A stretch of 61,600 bases of DNA from JBFEYJ01 sp041563315 (GCA_041563315.1 JBFFNE010000008.1:1-61600); one strand, 5' to 3'. Positions 24,698 to 33,939 are shown, counted from the stretch's first letter. Notes: generated by a model not told the origin, from the letters alone. A program made the numbers and translations.

Positions 24698-25678
24698 ATG
24701 CACCCGACATTTTCGGTCATTTTCCTGACAACCCTCATCGGGGTAGGTCAGGGCCTGTTCCTCGCCCTGTTCACCGAGCAGAGCTACTCGGCGGCAAACC
24801 TGCTTCCTGCTCAGGACAGCAGTTTCTATGTCACCGGCAGCTTCATCGCCCTCGCCTTCCTTATCGGCGGTCTGATTGCCGCGATCGGTCACCTGGGCAA
24901 GCCCATCTACATGATCACCCGTGCCTGGCGAGGCATCACCCAATGGCGCACCTCCTGGCTCTCCCGCGAGCTTATCTTGATGCCGCTGGTCATGTTCCTG
25001 GTCTTCCTCTACGGCGTATTCCACTACTTCGGCCTGGATGCGAACCTGTTCGGCACACCGGAGCTGGGCGGCCAGCTGACCCTGGTCCTCGGTACGGTCA
25101 CCACCGCCGCCGTGTTCGGCCTGTTCATCGCCACCGCCATGATCTACGCCAGCCTCAAGTTCTTGCAGGAGTGGGCCTGCTCTCTGACCGTGGTCAACTA
25201 CATCCTGCTCGGCAGTGCCTCCGGCTTTACCCTGGCAGCGGCCTATGCCGCCTATGTCGCACCGGAACTGGTCGGCTTCTATGCCGGCTGGGCGATGATC
25301 ATCACCGCCGCCGCGCTGATCACCCGCAGTGGCTCACTGATCCGCAACACCCGCATCAAGTACAAGTCCACCATCCAGAGCGCCATTGGCGTGCGCCACA
25401 CCAAGGTGCAGCAAAAGTCCATGGGCATGATGGGCGGTTCCTTTAACACCCGCGAGTTCTTCCACGGCAAGACCGCCGCCTTCCTCAAGTCCATCAAGTG
25501 GATCTTCCTGGTGCTGGTGTTCCCGCTGCCGCTGCTGCTGTTGTGGGCCGGTATGGAAGGCGACAAGACCCTGCTGGTGATGGCTTTCCTCGTCCAATAC
25601 GTTGGACTGCTGTTCGAGCGCTGGTTCTTCTTCGCCCAGGCCAACCACCCGCAAAACCTCTACTACCAGACGGTGTAA
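24698..25678 (+). CDS. soeC: Sulfite dehydrogenase (quinone), membrane anchor SoeC
   Basis: A 326-residue integral membrane protein of the DmsC/NrfD-like group that anchors SoeAB at the cytoplasmic face and delivers electrons to quinone. About eight hydrophobic helices can be seen (for example 5-22, 45-64, 93-110, 125-150, 165-182, 190-210, 268-285, 290-310). The DmsC-type loop GHLGKPIYMITRAWRGITQWRTSWLSRE is present. The ATG at 24698 follows CTGGAG. It is the last gene of soeABC, separated from soeB by a hairpin. Confidence 0.92.
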   Translation: MHPTFSVIFLTTLIGVGQGLFLALFTEQSYSAANLLPAQDSSFYVTGSFIALAFLIGGLIAAIGHLGKPIYMITRAWRGITQWRTSWLSRELILMPLVMFLVFLYGVFHYFGLDANLFGTPELGGQLTLVLGTVTTAAVFGLFIATAMIYASLKFLQEWACSLTVVNYILLGSASGFTLAAAYAAYVAPELVGFYAGWAMIITAAALITRSGSLIRNTRIKYKSTIQSAIGVRHTKVQQKSMGMMGGSFNTREFFHGKTAAFLKSIKWIFLVLVFPLPLLLLWAGMEGDKTLLVMAFLVQYVGLLFERWFFFAQANHPQNLYYQTV

Positions 25679-25702
25679 TCACTCTGCAGTGGGGTATTAA
25701 GA

Positions 25703-25733
25703 AAGGGGCGTCGGAAACGGCGCCCCTTTTTTT
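25703..25733 (+). terminator. Rho-independent terminator of soeABC
   Basis: AAGGGGCG/CGCCCCTT stem with a 10-base loop and a TTTTTTT tail. Confidence 0.93.
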
Positions 25734-25926
25734 ATTCGGGAGTTCGGGAAATCTGCCTCTCCCCACGACCCCACCGGACATTTTCCTTATGCCCCCATCC
25801 GAGCATCCTATTACCCCGCGAAAAAACGCTGTTGTATAGTGATTAGCCAACCTCATCGCCATGCCCGCGGCCAACCAACGGCCGCGGGCATACAACAAAA
25901 AATAGAGACCAATAAGGAGTGCCCAG

Positions 25927-27117
25927 ATGATCAAGCCAGTCGGTTCCGATGAATTGAAGCCGCTGTTTGTCTATGACTCGGACAAGCACGATGCGCTGCG
26001 ACAGGAGGCGGAGAGCCTCCCCTCCATCCTGCTCAGTTCTCAGGCCGCCGCCAATGCGGTGATGATGGGTAGCGGTTACTTCAGCCCTCTGCCGGGTTAC
26101 ATGAGCGTAGATGACGCCATGGGCGCGGCCGAGAACATGATTCTGACCAACGGCGACTTTTTCCCGGTGCCGGTCATGAACCTCACCACTAAGGATCAAA
26201 TCGATACCTTGGCCGGTGCCAAGCGCATCGCCCTGCGTGATCCCAACGTGGACGGCAATCCGGTACTGGCGGTGATGGACATCGAGGCAATCGAGGAGGT
26301 GACCCCTGAACAGATGGCGGCGATGACCGAGCAGGTCTACCGGACTTCTGATCCGGAGCACCCGGGAGTGGCGGCCTTCAACGGTCAGGGCAACATCGCC
26401 GTTTCCGGTCCGATCCAGGTGCTGAACTTTTCCTACTTCGCAGAAGATTTCCCGGACACCTTCCGCACCGCGGTAGAAATCCGTAATGAAATTGCCGAGC
26501 ACGGCTGGAAAAAGATCGTCGCTTTCCAGACCCGCAACCCGATGCACCTGGCCCACGAAGAACTATGTCACATGGCAATGGAGCGCCTCGGCTGCGACGG
26601 GCTGGTTATCCATATGCTGCTGGGCAAGCTCAAGCCCGGCGATATCCCGGCGCCGGTACGCGATGCGGCGATCCGTAAAATGGTGGAACTCTATTTCCCG
26701 GCCAACAGCGCTATGGTCACCGGTTACGGCTTCGACATGCTCTACGCCGGGCCGCGCGAGGCGGTGCTGCACGCCTACTTCCGTCAAAACATGGGTGCGA
26801 CCCACTTCATCATCGGCCGCGACCACGCCGGCGTGGGCGACTACTATGGCGCCTTCGATGCCCAGACCATCTTCGATGAGGAAGTACCACCGGGTGCGCT
26901 GGATATCGAGATCTTCCGCGCCGACCACACTGCTTGGTCGAAGAAGCTCAACAAAGTGGTGATGATGTGCGAGGCTCCGGACCACGAGAAGGAGGACTTC
27001 GTGCTGCTTTCCGGCACCAAGGTGCGTGAGATGTTGGGCAACGGCATCGCCCCGCCCAAGGAGTTTTCCCGCCCCGAGGTGGCACAGATCCTGATTGATT
27101 ACTATCAGAGCCTGTAA
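25927..27117 (+). CDS. sat: Sulfate adenylyltransferase (ATP sulfurylase), dissimilatory type
   Basis: The 396-residue homo-oligomeric enzyme converts APS and pyrophosphate to sulfate and ATP, the last step of indirect sulfite oxidation, where it conserves energy. The nucleotide-binding motif QTRNPMHLAH is at 201-210, and GRDHAGVGDYYG lies near 299. It is a single-domain Sat, not the heterodimeric CysDN used for assimilation. The ATG at 25927 has AAGGAG nearby. It stands between two terminators, beside aprMBA and soeABC. Confidence 0.96.
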   Translation: MIKPVGSDELKPLFVYDSDKHDALRQEAESLPSILLSSQAAANAVMMGSGYFSPLPGYMSVDDAMGAAENMILTNGDFFPVPVMNLTTKDQIDTLAGAKRIALRDPNVDGNPVLAVMDIEAIEEVTPEQMAAMTEQVYRTSDPEHPGVAAFNGQGNIAVSGPIQVLNFSYFAEDFPDTFRTAVEIRNEIAEHGWKKIVAFQTRNPMHLAHEELCHMAMERLGCDGLVIHMLLGKLKPGDIPAPVRDAAIRKMVELYFPANSAMVTGYGFDMLYAGPREAVLHAYFRQNMGATHFIIGRDHAGVGDYYGAFDAQTIFDEEVPPGALDIEIFRADHTAWSKKLNKVVMMCEAPDHEKEDFVLLSGTKVREMLGNGIAPPKEFSRPEVAQILIDYYQSL

Positions 27118-27140
27118 CGCGAAGCACGAAACTTCACTGC

Positions 27141-27171
27141 ACAAGGGCGCCAGATGGCGCCCTTGTTGTTT
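27141..27171 (+). terminator. Rho-independent terminator of sat
   Basis: ACAAGGGCGCC pairs with GGCGCCCTTGT around AGAT, then TGTTTTG. Confidence 0.92.
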
Positions 27172-27253
27172 TGCAGCTTGATGCAGATCAAAGCACTCAC
27201 ACTTGACGTTCCCTAATCTGCAGATCTCTGCTTTAACAACAAAGGACATATGA

Positions 27254-27733
27254 ATGAAAACATCGACCACATGGCTTGGACTGTTGCTCGTCATCTCCGT
27301 CGCCCTCAATAGTGTTTTGTTCTACCGCTTTATCATTGCAGGGAACCCTTTGGAGATAACCGATCAACGGACGGCCATTGTGCTTGAGGAGAGCGAGCGT
27401 GAACTGGTACTGGCAGAAATGCGTCAATTTCTTGTCGCGGTACAAGGGATCACTCAGGCAAGCCATCAGGAGCAGATGGACGAGGTCACCAGGCATGCCC
27501 ACGCCGTTGGTGCCACCGCCGCCGAAGCAGTCCCAGCGAGCGTGATGGGAAAACTTCCCTTGGAGTTCAAACAGCTGGGACGCAAAACCCATCAGGAGTT
27601 CGATACCATTGCAATGGATGCCCAGAACCTTGGCGATGGCAGCCACACCATAGAACAGCTCGGACGGTTGTTGGACAACTGCATCACTTGCCATTCCAGC
27701 TACCAGATCCGCACAGCACCGCCCAAACCGTGA
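27254..27733 (+). CDS. Membrane-anchored monoheme c-type cytochrome (cytochrome c'-like)
   Basis: This 159-residue protein starts with one hydrophobic helix (LGLLLVISVALNSVLFY) that probably stays as an anchor. A helical bundle follows, with the single heme site CITCH at 143-147 close to the C-terminus, the layout of cytochrome c'. Helix HQEQMDEVTRHAHAVGATAAEAV supplies possible ligands. It may pass electrons from the nearby sulfur-oxidation genes, but it is not in an operon with sat, being after its terminator. The exact family is not certain. Confidence 0.75.
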   Translation: MKTSTTWLGLLLVISVALNSVLFYRFIIAGNPLEITDQRTAIVLEESERELVLAEMRQFLVAVQGITQASHQEQMDEVTRHAHAVGATAAEAVPASVMGKLPLEFKQLGRKTHQEFDTIAMDAQNLGDGSHTIEQLGRLLDNCITCHSSYQIRTAPPKP

Positions 27734-27926
27734 TCAAGCCAGCCGCCCGTTAGTTAGCCTGCGCATTGAATTTTGTTCAGATGACTCTATAAAATAACGA
27801 TGAACTGTCTCGCTCAGGCTAAATCCCATATGAAAAAAGCAGGAAATATCCACCAACATGGAGTTATTGCTGCTTTTTCTGTAAGCTTGGCAGGCTTTAT
27901 TAGGTCTTGCTAATACGGGTAGCACC

Positions 27927-28910
27927 ATGACGCCGACACTTACCGATCCGTTCGGTCGTACCATCGAATATGTTCGCCTGTCGGTCACCGACCGCTGTGA
28001 TCTGCGCTGTTTCTACTGCATGCCTCAGGGATTCAGTGATTTTGAGACACCTGAACACTGGCTAAGCTTTGACGAAATCGAACGGGTCATGGCCGCTTTT
28101 GGCCGCCTCGGCGTCCATCGTGTACGCATCACCGGTGGCGAGCCCTTGGTACGCAAAGAGCTCCCGCAGCTGGCTTCACGCCTCGCCGCCCTGGATGGCA
28201 TCGATGACCTTTCCCTTAGCACCAACGCGGTCCAGCTGGCCAAACACAGTGATGCGCTTTACCGGGGGGGCATCTCACGCCTGAACATCAGCCTGGACAC
28301 CCTGCAGCCCGAGCGGTTCAAGGCGATCACTCAGGGCCGCCTGGATAAGGTGCTGGATGGACTCATGGCGGCCAAAACGAGCGGTTTTTCCCCTATCAAG
28401 ATCAACATGGTGGTGATGAAGGGTGTTAATGATGATGAGGTCGAAGAGATGGTCGACTTCTGTCTGGAGCATGGATTCACCCTGCGCTTTATCGAAACGA
28501 TGCCCATGGGTGATACTGGACGCGACGCCAGCGACCAGTTCATCGACCTGCAAGCCATCAAAGAGCGTCTGATGCAGCATTATGAGCTGATTCCCGGCGT
28601 AATGCCTGGAGGAGGCCCTGCACGCTACATGAAGGTGGCCGGCACAGACCTGAACATCGGTTTCATTACCCCGCTGTCGCAGCATTTTTGTGAAAGCTGC
28701 AACCGCGTACGCCTCTCCGTCGATGGTACCCTCTACATGTGCCTCGGCCAGGAGCACAACTTTGAGCTGCGCCCCCTGCTGCGCAGCGGTATCAGCGATT
28801 CGGCACTGGAAGAGGCGATCATCGAAGCCATCGCCCTCAAGCCCGAACGACACGAATTTTCGGAGAAACCCGAGCAGGTGGTGCGCTTCATGTCGATGAC
28901 GGGCGGCTAA
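27927..28910 (+). CDS. moaA: GTP 3',8-cyclase MoaA (molybdenum cofactor synthesis)
   Basis: A 327-residue radical-SAM enzyme for the first step of molybdopterin synthesis. The radical-SAM cluster is C24-x3-C28-x2-C31 (CDLRCFYCMPQG). The second cluster near the C-terminus has CESCNRVRLS and a later Cys (TLYMCLGQ). The protein ends in GG, as typical for MoaA. The product supports the Mo cofactor of SoeA nearby. No Moco riboswitch is evident in the 193-bp gap before it. Confidence 0.95.
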   Translation: MTPTLTDPFGRTIEYVRLSVTDRCDLRCFYCMPQGFSDFETPEHWLSFDEIERVMAAFGRLGVHRVRITGGEPLVRKELPQLASRLAALDGIDDLSLSTNAVQLAKHSDALYRGGISRLNISLDTLQPERFKAITQGRLDKVLDGLMAAKTSGFSPIKINMVVMKGVNDDEVEEMVDFCLEHGFTLRFIETMPMGDTGRDASDQFIDLQAIKERLMQHYELIPGVMPGGGPARYMKVAGTDLNIGFITPLSQHFCESCNRVRLSVDGTLYMCLGQEHNFELRPLLRSGISDSALEEAIIEAIALKPERHEFSEKPEQVVRFMSMTGG

Positions 28911-28959
28911 AATAACACAATAGGTCGCGGGCTAAAGTCCGGCCTACAGTTTCACGCCC

Positions 28960-29511
28960 TCACGCCGTCCCATGCTGCCGCACATACTCATACATCACCA
29001 CTGAAGCTGCCACGCTGACATTCAAACTCTGCACCTGACCGAACTGGATGATGGAAAGGCACTGCACGTCAGGATACGTTTCACGGCTGAAACTCACCCC
29101 CATCTCTTCGTGACCGAAGATAAAAACCGACTTTTCCGGCAGAACCGCTGAACCAAGCGAGTGCTCACAAACCGGTTCAAGCGCGAACAGCGTATAGCCC
29201 TGCTCAAGCAGCGAGTGGTAGCAACTATCGAACTCCTCATGGAAGCGTACCGGCACGTTCTTAAATGCCCCTTTGGCTGGCGCCGGATCGAAAGGTCCGA
29301 TATCGATCAGATGAATCTCATGGGCACCGAAGGCCTCGGCGCTGCGAAATATCTTCGGCACATTAAAACCGGCTTTGAGATGATCCAGCACGATCACAAA
29401 GGAATGCACGCCAGGCTCGGCAAAAAGGTTACGTCGTCGGTGTTTCTCGTAACGCTTCAGCGCGTTCTTTCGTTTTGCGCGCTGCAGTTCACGACACTCC
29501 TTACCTGACAT
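28960..29511 (-). CDS. SpoU/TrmH-family RNA methyltransferase
   Basis: A 183-residue SPOUT-knot enzyme that methylates RNA ribose 2'-O positions with SAM. Family signatures are VLDHLKAGFNVPKIFRSAEAFGA (motif 1), FIFGHEEMGVS (motif 2), and IIQFGQVQSLNVSVAASVVMYE (motif 3). The N-terminus is basic (RAKRKNALKRYEKHRRRN), useful for RNA binding. ATG 29511 follows GAGGGGAG; an in-frame ATG at 29544 is less likely. The substrate is not known from the sequence. Confidence 0.88.
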   Translation of the reverse strand: MSGKECRELQRAKRKNALKRYEKHRRRNLFAEPGVHSFVIVLDHLKAGFNVPKIFRSAEAFGAHEIHLIDIGPFDPAPAKGAFKNVPVRFHEEFDSCYHSLLEQGYTLFALEPVCEHSLGSAVLPEKSVFIFGHEEMGVSFSRETYPDVQCLSIIQFGQVQSLNVSVAASVVMYEYVRQHGTA

Positions 29512-29554
29512 CTTCACGCTCCCCTCTTTGTAAAAAACACGCAACGACTCGGCA

Positions 29555-29719
29555 CCCTTATGCGAGTGCCGAGTAGGCCAGGTTGGCCCATCCGGCCGGG
29601 GCCCCGAACCTCAGCATCACAGCGCATAGCTCGCCTAAAGCGCCATGCTAAAGGCTCCTTGACTACCTGGCTACCGCCTTCTCTTTTCGCCTTTGCCGGT
29701 AAGAGCATAGTCAGGTGGG
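29555..29719 (+). repeat. Dispersed noncoding element, copy B
   Basis: The 165-bp partner of 9898-10048, in the same orientation and again between divergently transcribed genes. It begins inside a perfect hairpin CTCGGCAC..GTGCCGAG (29549-29574). A second pairing GGCC..GGCC/GGGGCCCC is possible in the GC-rich middle. No conserved reading frame joins the two copies. Confidence 0.8.
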
Positions 29720-29806
29720 GCGGGCACAAAAACACACAGATTAACGCTTGCCTGGAGTCAGCGCACTGCATAAGGTGTTACCCACCGTCTGCAGAAGAGT
29801 CGCACT

Positions 29807-30301
29807 ATGGAAAAAAGCACACAGCTTACGCACCTTTTCACACTGATTCGTGATCACCGCTGGGCGGCACTAGCGACTATTGGCAAAGAAGGCCAAGCCG
29901 AGGCCTCGATGGTTGCCTACGCCGTTGACGATCAACACGCTTTCCTCTATTTCCACCTGAGTCAGTTGGCAGCCCATAGCCGTAACCTGCAGCGCCATCC
30001 CGATGCTTCACTGGTTATCAGCGAAGCGGACACCGGACGTGGGGACCCACAGCAACTGGCACGGGTAACCCTGTTCGGACAAGCGATACTTTTGCAACAA
30101 AACGAACCGGAGTATGAGGGAGCCAGGCGTCATTACTTGCAGTGTCTGCCTTCAGCCGCACCACGCTTCGACTTCGCAGACTTTAACCTCTTCCGTTTTG
30201 CCATACTCACAGCGCGCTTTGTTGGCGGTTTTGCCCAAGCATACAGCTACAATACCGCAGAACTGGAAAATCGATGGAAAGGGGCACAGTCACATTTATA
30301 A
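29807..30301 (+). CDS. Pyridoxamine 5'-phosphate oxidase-like (split-barrel) flavoprotein
   Basis: A 164-residue FMN-binding split-barrel protein like HugZ/PPOX family members. Family segments are RDHRWAALATIGKEGQAEASMVAYAV, FLYFHLSQLAAHSRNLQRHPDASLVIS and VTLFGQAILL, ending in FRFAILTARFVGGFAQAYSY. The ATG at 29807 follows a region with no obvious ribosome-binding site. It stands alone. Possible roles are heme handling or flavin reduction, unproven here. Confidence 0.85.
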   Translation: MEKSTQLTHLFTLIRDHRWAALATIGKEGQAEASMVAYAVDDQHAFLYFHLSQLAAHSRNLQRHPDASLVISEADTGRGDPQQLARVTLFGQAILLQQNEPEYEGARRHYLQCLPSAAPRFDFADFNLFRFAILTARFVGGFAQAYSYNTAELENRWKGAQSHL

Positions 30302-30355
30302 CTGACATGGGAAGACCCACTCCCCCGGACAGGCATTGCCTTAAACCTTGAACCA

Positions 30356-31648
30356 TCAGAAACTGCTGCTGGTCGAGGCGTGAAACTTGGTTTCCTTCGC
30401 ATCGATGGCATAAGCGATATCGAGGCGTAATGTCATATCGACAAAGGACTGTACCCGCCAGCGCAAACCAACGCCCGCGCTGGAGAACAGTTTGCCCAGA
30501 TTCAAATCCGTCCCTCCGGACCAGGCATTCCCCGCATCCATGAACACCACGCCCCGCAACTGGCGGTAACCACTTAGGTGGTGGTGGTACTCGGCATTAA
30601 GCTGCAGCATCGCATTCCCCTGTGCCACCTCGCCTTCATACCCACGGATTGAACTCCCTCCCCCCACACTGAAAGCGGGGGCATCAAACCTGTTTCCGTT
30701 TGCCAGCCCAAGCTTGACCTGCGTGTGGAGACTGGCGTCGATAAATCCCAGGGGATGGTAGTTACGGTGATAGAAATCGACTCGATTGTATGTGTAATCT
30801 GACCCCATGCCAGGCATGGACACCGACAGCCAATAGCCATAGGCAGAGCCCTCCCGGTGGTAGGGGTACTCCTCGATAGCGCTATAGTCGAGGCTGACAT
30901 TGACCTCCAGTGCCTGACTATTGTCATAGTTTTCACCGGAACCGCGTTGCTGGTCGTAAATACGCTGCGCGATAGCCATACCGCCACCGAGAACCCAGCC
31001 TTGGCTAATCGATTCTGCTGCCAACCAACGGGAGACACGAAATCCGAGATTGCGACTATCCCGCCGATAACTACCAGTAATGATCTCGTTATCCAGCTCA
31101 ATTAACTCCTCACGGATCACATTACCGTTAAGGGAAAAGTTATCATTACTCCCAAGAACTCGCGGGTAACTGTAACTCAATGAGCTTTCCCTTCTCATAG
31201 GCGTTTCACCATCGGCTGTTTTGTCGTGTTCATAGGTCAACTTGAGGCGCTGGTTGAGTCCCATCAGATTGTCATAACGCAGCTCCATCCCATAACTGTA
31301 TTCCGCTTCATCGAGACGGGCGTCGAGCAACGGTAACGGCAGAATATAGAAGCGCTCTTCGACGGCGATGAGCAGGACATTGTGTCCCTCCTCCTGCAGC
31401 ACCTGCGCATCGACACTTTTGAAAAGCCCCAGGTTCATGATCGCCTGGCGGGACCTCTCGATCCTGGCCAAATCCAACGGGTCACCCTCACGCACCAGCA
31501 TCTCCTGGCGCATGACAATCTCCTGGGTCTTTTTGTTACCGCTAAAACGGATAACATCAACGATGCCGCTCTCCGGCGCCGCAATAGCTGCAGGAATCCC
31601 AAGGAGTAACACGGTCAATGTAAGAGTGGACTTCAGAGCGCTTTTCAA
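30356..31648 (-). CDS. Omp85-family outer-membrane protein with a single POTRA domain
   Basis: A 430-residue protein with signal peptide MKSALKSTLTLTVLLLGIPAAIA. One POTRA domain spans about 27-105 (VDVIRFSGNKKTQEIVMRQEM, SRQAIMNLGLFKSVDAQVLQ). A C-terminal barrel follows, including the Omp85 lid motif as SIRGYEGEVAQGNAM (about 340), and the last strand ends in F. BamA has five POTRA domains and TamA three, so this is a non-standard single-POTRA member. It probably inserts or moves proteins or lipids across the outer membrane. It is monocistronic. Confidence 0.85.
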   Translation of the reverse strand: MKSALKSTLTLTVLLLGIPAAIAAPESGIVDVIRFSGNKKTQEIVMRQEMLVREGDPLDLARIERSRQAIMNLGLFKSVDAQVLQEEGHNVLLIAVEERFYILPLPLLDARLDEAEYSYGMELRYDNLMGLNQRLKLTYEHDKTADGETPMRRESSLSYSYPRVLGSNDNFSLNGNVIREELIELDNEIITGSYRRDSRNLGFRVSRWLAAESISQGWVLGGGMAIAQRIYDQQRGSGENYDNSQALEVNVSLDYSAIEEYPYHREGSAYGYWLSVSMPGMGSDYTYNRVDFYHRNYHPLGFIDASLHTQVKLGLANGNRFDAPAFSVGGGSSIRGYEGEVAQGNAMLQLNAEYHHHLSGYRQLRGVVFMDAGNAWSGGTDLNLGKLFSSAGVGLRWRVQSFVDMTLRLDIAYAIDAKETKFHASTSSSF

Positions 31649-31733
31649 ACGACGCCTCTTGAAATGTTGTAATTATCTATCGGTTGTATAGACGTAATCA
31701 TAGCGCTCAGTGCGACTATCTCCCAGTCAATAT

Positions 31734-32525
31734 TTATCCAAACCAGAGCATGCGCAGACCAAGAAAGGCGAGAAACAGGGCAAAAAACCGTTTCAGTACG
31801 GCACCCGGCAAGCGGTGAGCGAGTTGTGCCCCCAACGGGGCAACCAGCGTACTCGCGACAACGATTCCAAGAAAGGCCGGCCAATAGAGATAACCGCTGC
31901 TCCAGGAGGGCAGTTCCGGAGTGTTCCAGCCGACGAACACGAAACCCATCGCACCGGCCAATGCGATGGGCAAGCCACAAGCAGCCGAGGTCGCCACCGC
32001 TTGGCGGATGGCCACGTTGGACCACTGCAAGAATGGCACGGTTATGGTCCCACCACCGATCCCGACCACCGCTGAAACCAGACCGATGAGTGTACCGACA
32101 CCAGACATGCCCCACTTTCCAGGCAGACCGCGGTGCGGTGCTGCCCTCAGGTTCAACCCCATTTGCAGTGCCACCCCCAACTCGAAGAGACCGAATATCA
32201 GGCGTAATGTATCGCTGGGTAGCCTGTCTGCCAGCACCGCTCCCAGGGCTGCGCCCACCAGAATCCCCAGGGCCATACTTCGAAAAACACCCCACAACAC
32301 CGCGCCTCGGCGATGATGCGCCAGTACTGAGGAGAGAGAAGTTAATACTATTGTTGCCAGCGAGGTGCCTATCGCCAGGTGCATTACCACATCAGGAGCT
32401 ATTCCCGAGTGGTAAAACAGCCAGGCCAACACCGGTACGATAACCAGTCCACCTCCCACACCCAGCATTCCAGCGAGCAATCCGGCCATACCGCCAAGCA
32501 GCAGGTAGGCGATAAGCTCTGCCAT
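31734..32525 (-). CDS. Sulfite exporter TauE/SafE-family membrane protein
   Basis: This 263-residue protein has about eight membrane helices in two repeats with the typical glycine loops (LLGGMAGLLAGMLGVGGGLVIVPVLAW, and later IGLVSAVVGIGGGTITVPFLQW). Family members move sulfite or other anions. ATG 32525 with GGAG upstream was chosen because a longer frame would start inside the APC gene. Its ATG lies 5 bp behind the permease stop, so the two are probably co-transcribed. Confidence 0.88.
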   Translation of the reverse strand: MAELIAYLLLGGMAGLLAGMLGVGGGLVIVPVLAWLFYHSGIAPDVVMHLAIGTSLATIVLTSLSSVLAHHRRGAVLWGVFRSMALGILVGAALGAVLADRLPSDTLRLIFGLFELGVALQMGLNLRAAPHRGLPGKWGMSGVGTLIGLVSAVVGIGGGTITVPFLQWSNVAIRQAVATSAACGLPIALAGAMGFVFVGWNTPELPSWSSGYLYWPAFLGIVVASTLVAPLGAQLAHRLPGAVLKRFFALFLAFLGLRMLWFG

Positions 32526-32530
32526 CGCCA

Positions 32531-33748
32531 CTAGCTCCAGCGTGCCAGCTGAAACAGAATAAAACTGACGGAGCTGAGGAAGCCGGCAACCGGCAGCCAA
32601 CGCGGAAAAACCATGATCCCCGATGGCCGAGGGTCGCGGCGCTTCACCCGCCACAGCGAAAGGTTGATCAAGGAGAAGACCGTCAAGGTGATAAGGCTTG
32701 TGATTTCAGCAAGCGTCAACAATGGCAGCCACAGTGCCAGGTTCAGGATCACGACACCGACAAACAGCGTGGCAACATGCGGCGTGCGCGTGACCGGATG
32801 GACCGACACAAAGATGGCTGGCAACCAACCCTGCCGGGCCATACCATAGAGCACTCGTGATGCCATGATGACCTGAATTAGTGCACCACCAATTACCGCG
32901 GCCAGGCTGATAATGCCAATAAACACTGGCGGTTCACCGGTTGCCCGCTCATACACCAACGCCAGGGGGGCGCTATTGCCTGCCAGCTCACTTACCGGCA
33001 CCTGCAATACAACGACCGTGGCAACCGCCATGTAGAGCAGGGTAGATATCCCAAGGCAGATCAATACCGCAAGGGGCAGGTTACGGCTCGGCTGCTGCAC
33101 CTCTTCGGCGACATTGACGATATCCTCAAAACCGATATAGGCATAGAAGGCGACAAACGCTCCGGCGACAACACCGGCCCACATTCCGATCTCCCAGGTC
33201 GGCAACATCTCCTCCCAGCGCGAGGGCAGATCGCCGAGACTCGGTGCGGCCACAACAAACACCAGCACCAAGCCGCTTACCACCACCACGGTGGACGTTG
33301 CCGCCACCCAGGCCGACTGGGTTATACCCCACAACGCCAGGCCGACCAGGGCGAGGAGCAGCAGCAAGTTTGCCAGCCACGGCTCGATATCAATGAACAC
33401 ATGGATATAACCCACAAAACCGTTTATCAGGGTAGCTGAGGACACCACACCAATAGAGACGATTAACACCCCTACCACCGTGGCCAACGCCCGACTGCCG
33501 AAGGCCTGCTGGACATAGATCGCTTCTCCGGCGCTGAAGGGAAAACGGGCTGCCAACTCGGCATAGGAGAAAGCGGAAAAGGTGGCCAGAAGCGACGCCA
33601 ACAGGAATGCCAGCGGCGCCATCATCCCAGCATTGGCCACCACCTCACCGATCAACACATAAATCCCCGCCCCCAGGATTGTCCCCAAACCATACAAAGT
33701 CAGTAGCGGCAAAGAAAAGGCGCGTTTTAGGGAGGTTGGGTTTTTCAC
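32531..33748 (-). CDS. APC-superfamily amino-acid permease
   Basis: A 405-residue transporter with about 12 membrane helices. The N-terminal substrate motif LTLYGLGTILGAGIYVLIG is typical of the APC family, and FYAYIGFEDIVNVAEEVQQPSRNLP (helix 6 and loop) is the signature region. Substrate specificity cannot be read from the sequence. It is the first gene of a two-gene set with TauE/SafE. Confidence 0.92.
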   Translation of the reverse strand: MKNPTSLKRAFSLPLLTLYGLGTILGAGIYVLIGEVVANAGMMAPLAFLLASLLATFSAFSYAELAARFPFSAGEAIYVQQAFGSRALATVVGVLIVSIGVVSSATLINGFVGYIHVFIDIEPWLANLLLLLALVGLALWGITQSAWVAATSTVVVVSGLVLVFVVAAPSLGDLPSRWEEMLPTWEIGMWAGVVAGAFVAFYAYIGFEDIVNVAEEVQQPSRNLPLAVLICLGISTLLYMAVATVVVLQVPVSELAGNSAPLALVYERATGEPPVFIGIISLAAVIGGALIQVIMASRVLYGMARQGWLPAIFVSVHPVTRTPHVATLFVGVVILNLALWLPLLTLAEITSLITLTVFSLINLSLWRVKRRDPRPSGIMVFPRWLPVAGFLSSVSFILFQLARWS

Positions 33749-33873
33749 AGGGGCAGGCGATAAGGTTGTTATTTATTAGCGGTCATATTGTTTAAAGAAG
33801 GGCCAACGTTCCAAGTCCGTTTTTTGTCACCTGGGGCAGGGCCTTGCAGTGCGAGGCCCAACATAACGATTCA

Positions 33874-33912
33874 AGGTTCAGGAAATTTTATTACGAAATA
33901 TTACCTGAACCT
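33874..33912. repeat. Hairpin behind the thioredoxin-like gene
   Basis: AGGTTCAGG (33874-33882) pairs with CCTGAACCT (33904-33912), leaving a 21-base AT-rich loop. It lies 27 bp after the stop of the gene at 33940-34971. There is no T tract. A second small hairpin (GGGCCT..AGGCCC) lies near 33838-33860. Confidence 0.55.
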
Positions 33913-33939
33913 CTTGCTGTGACCGTGAAGCGACACGCG

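Noticed and set aside
20980..25678. Polysulfide/thiosulfate reductase (Psr/Phs) instead of SoeABC
   Set aside because: No Tat signal on the large subunit, a DmsC-like anchor, and the apr/sat context all favour cytoplasmic SoeABC.
27734..27926. Molybdenum-cofactor riboswitch before moaA
   Set aside because: The 193-bp gap shows no convincing conserved Moco RNA blocks; too short and AT-rich.
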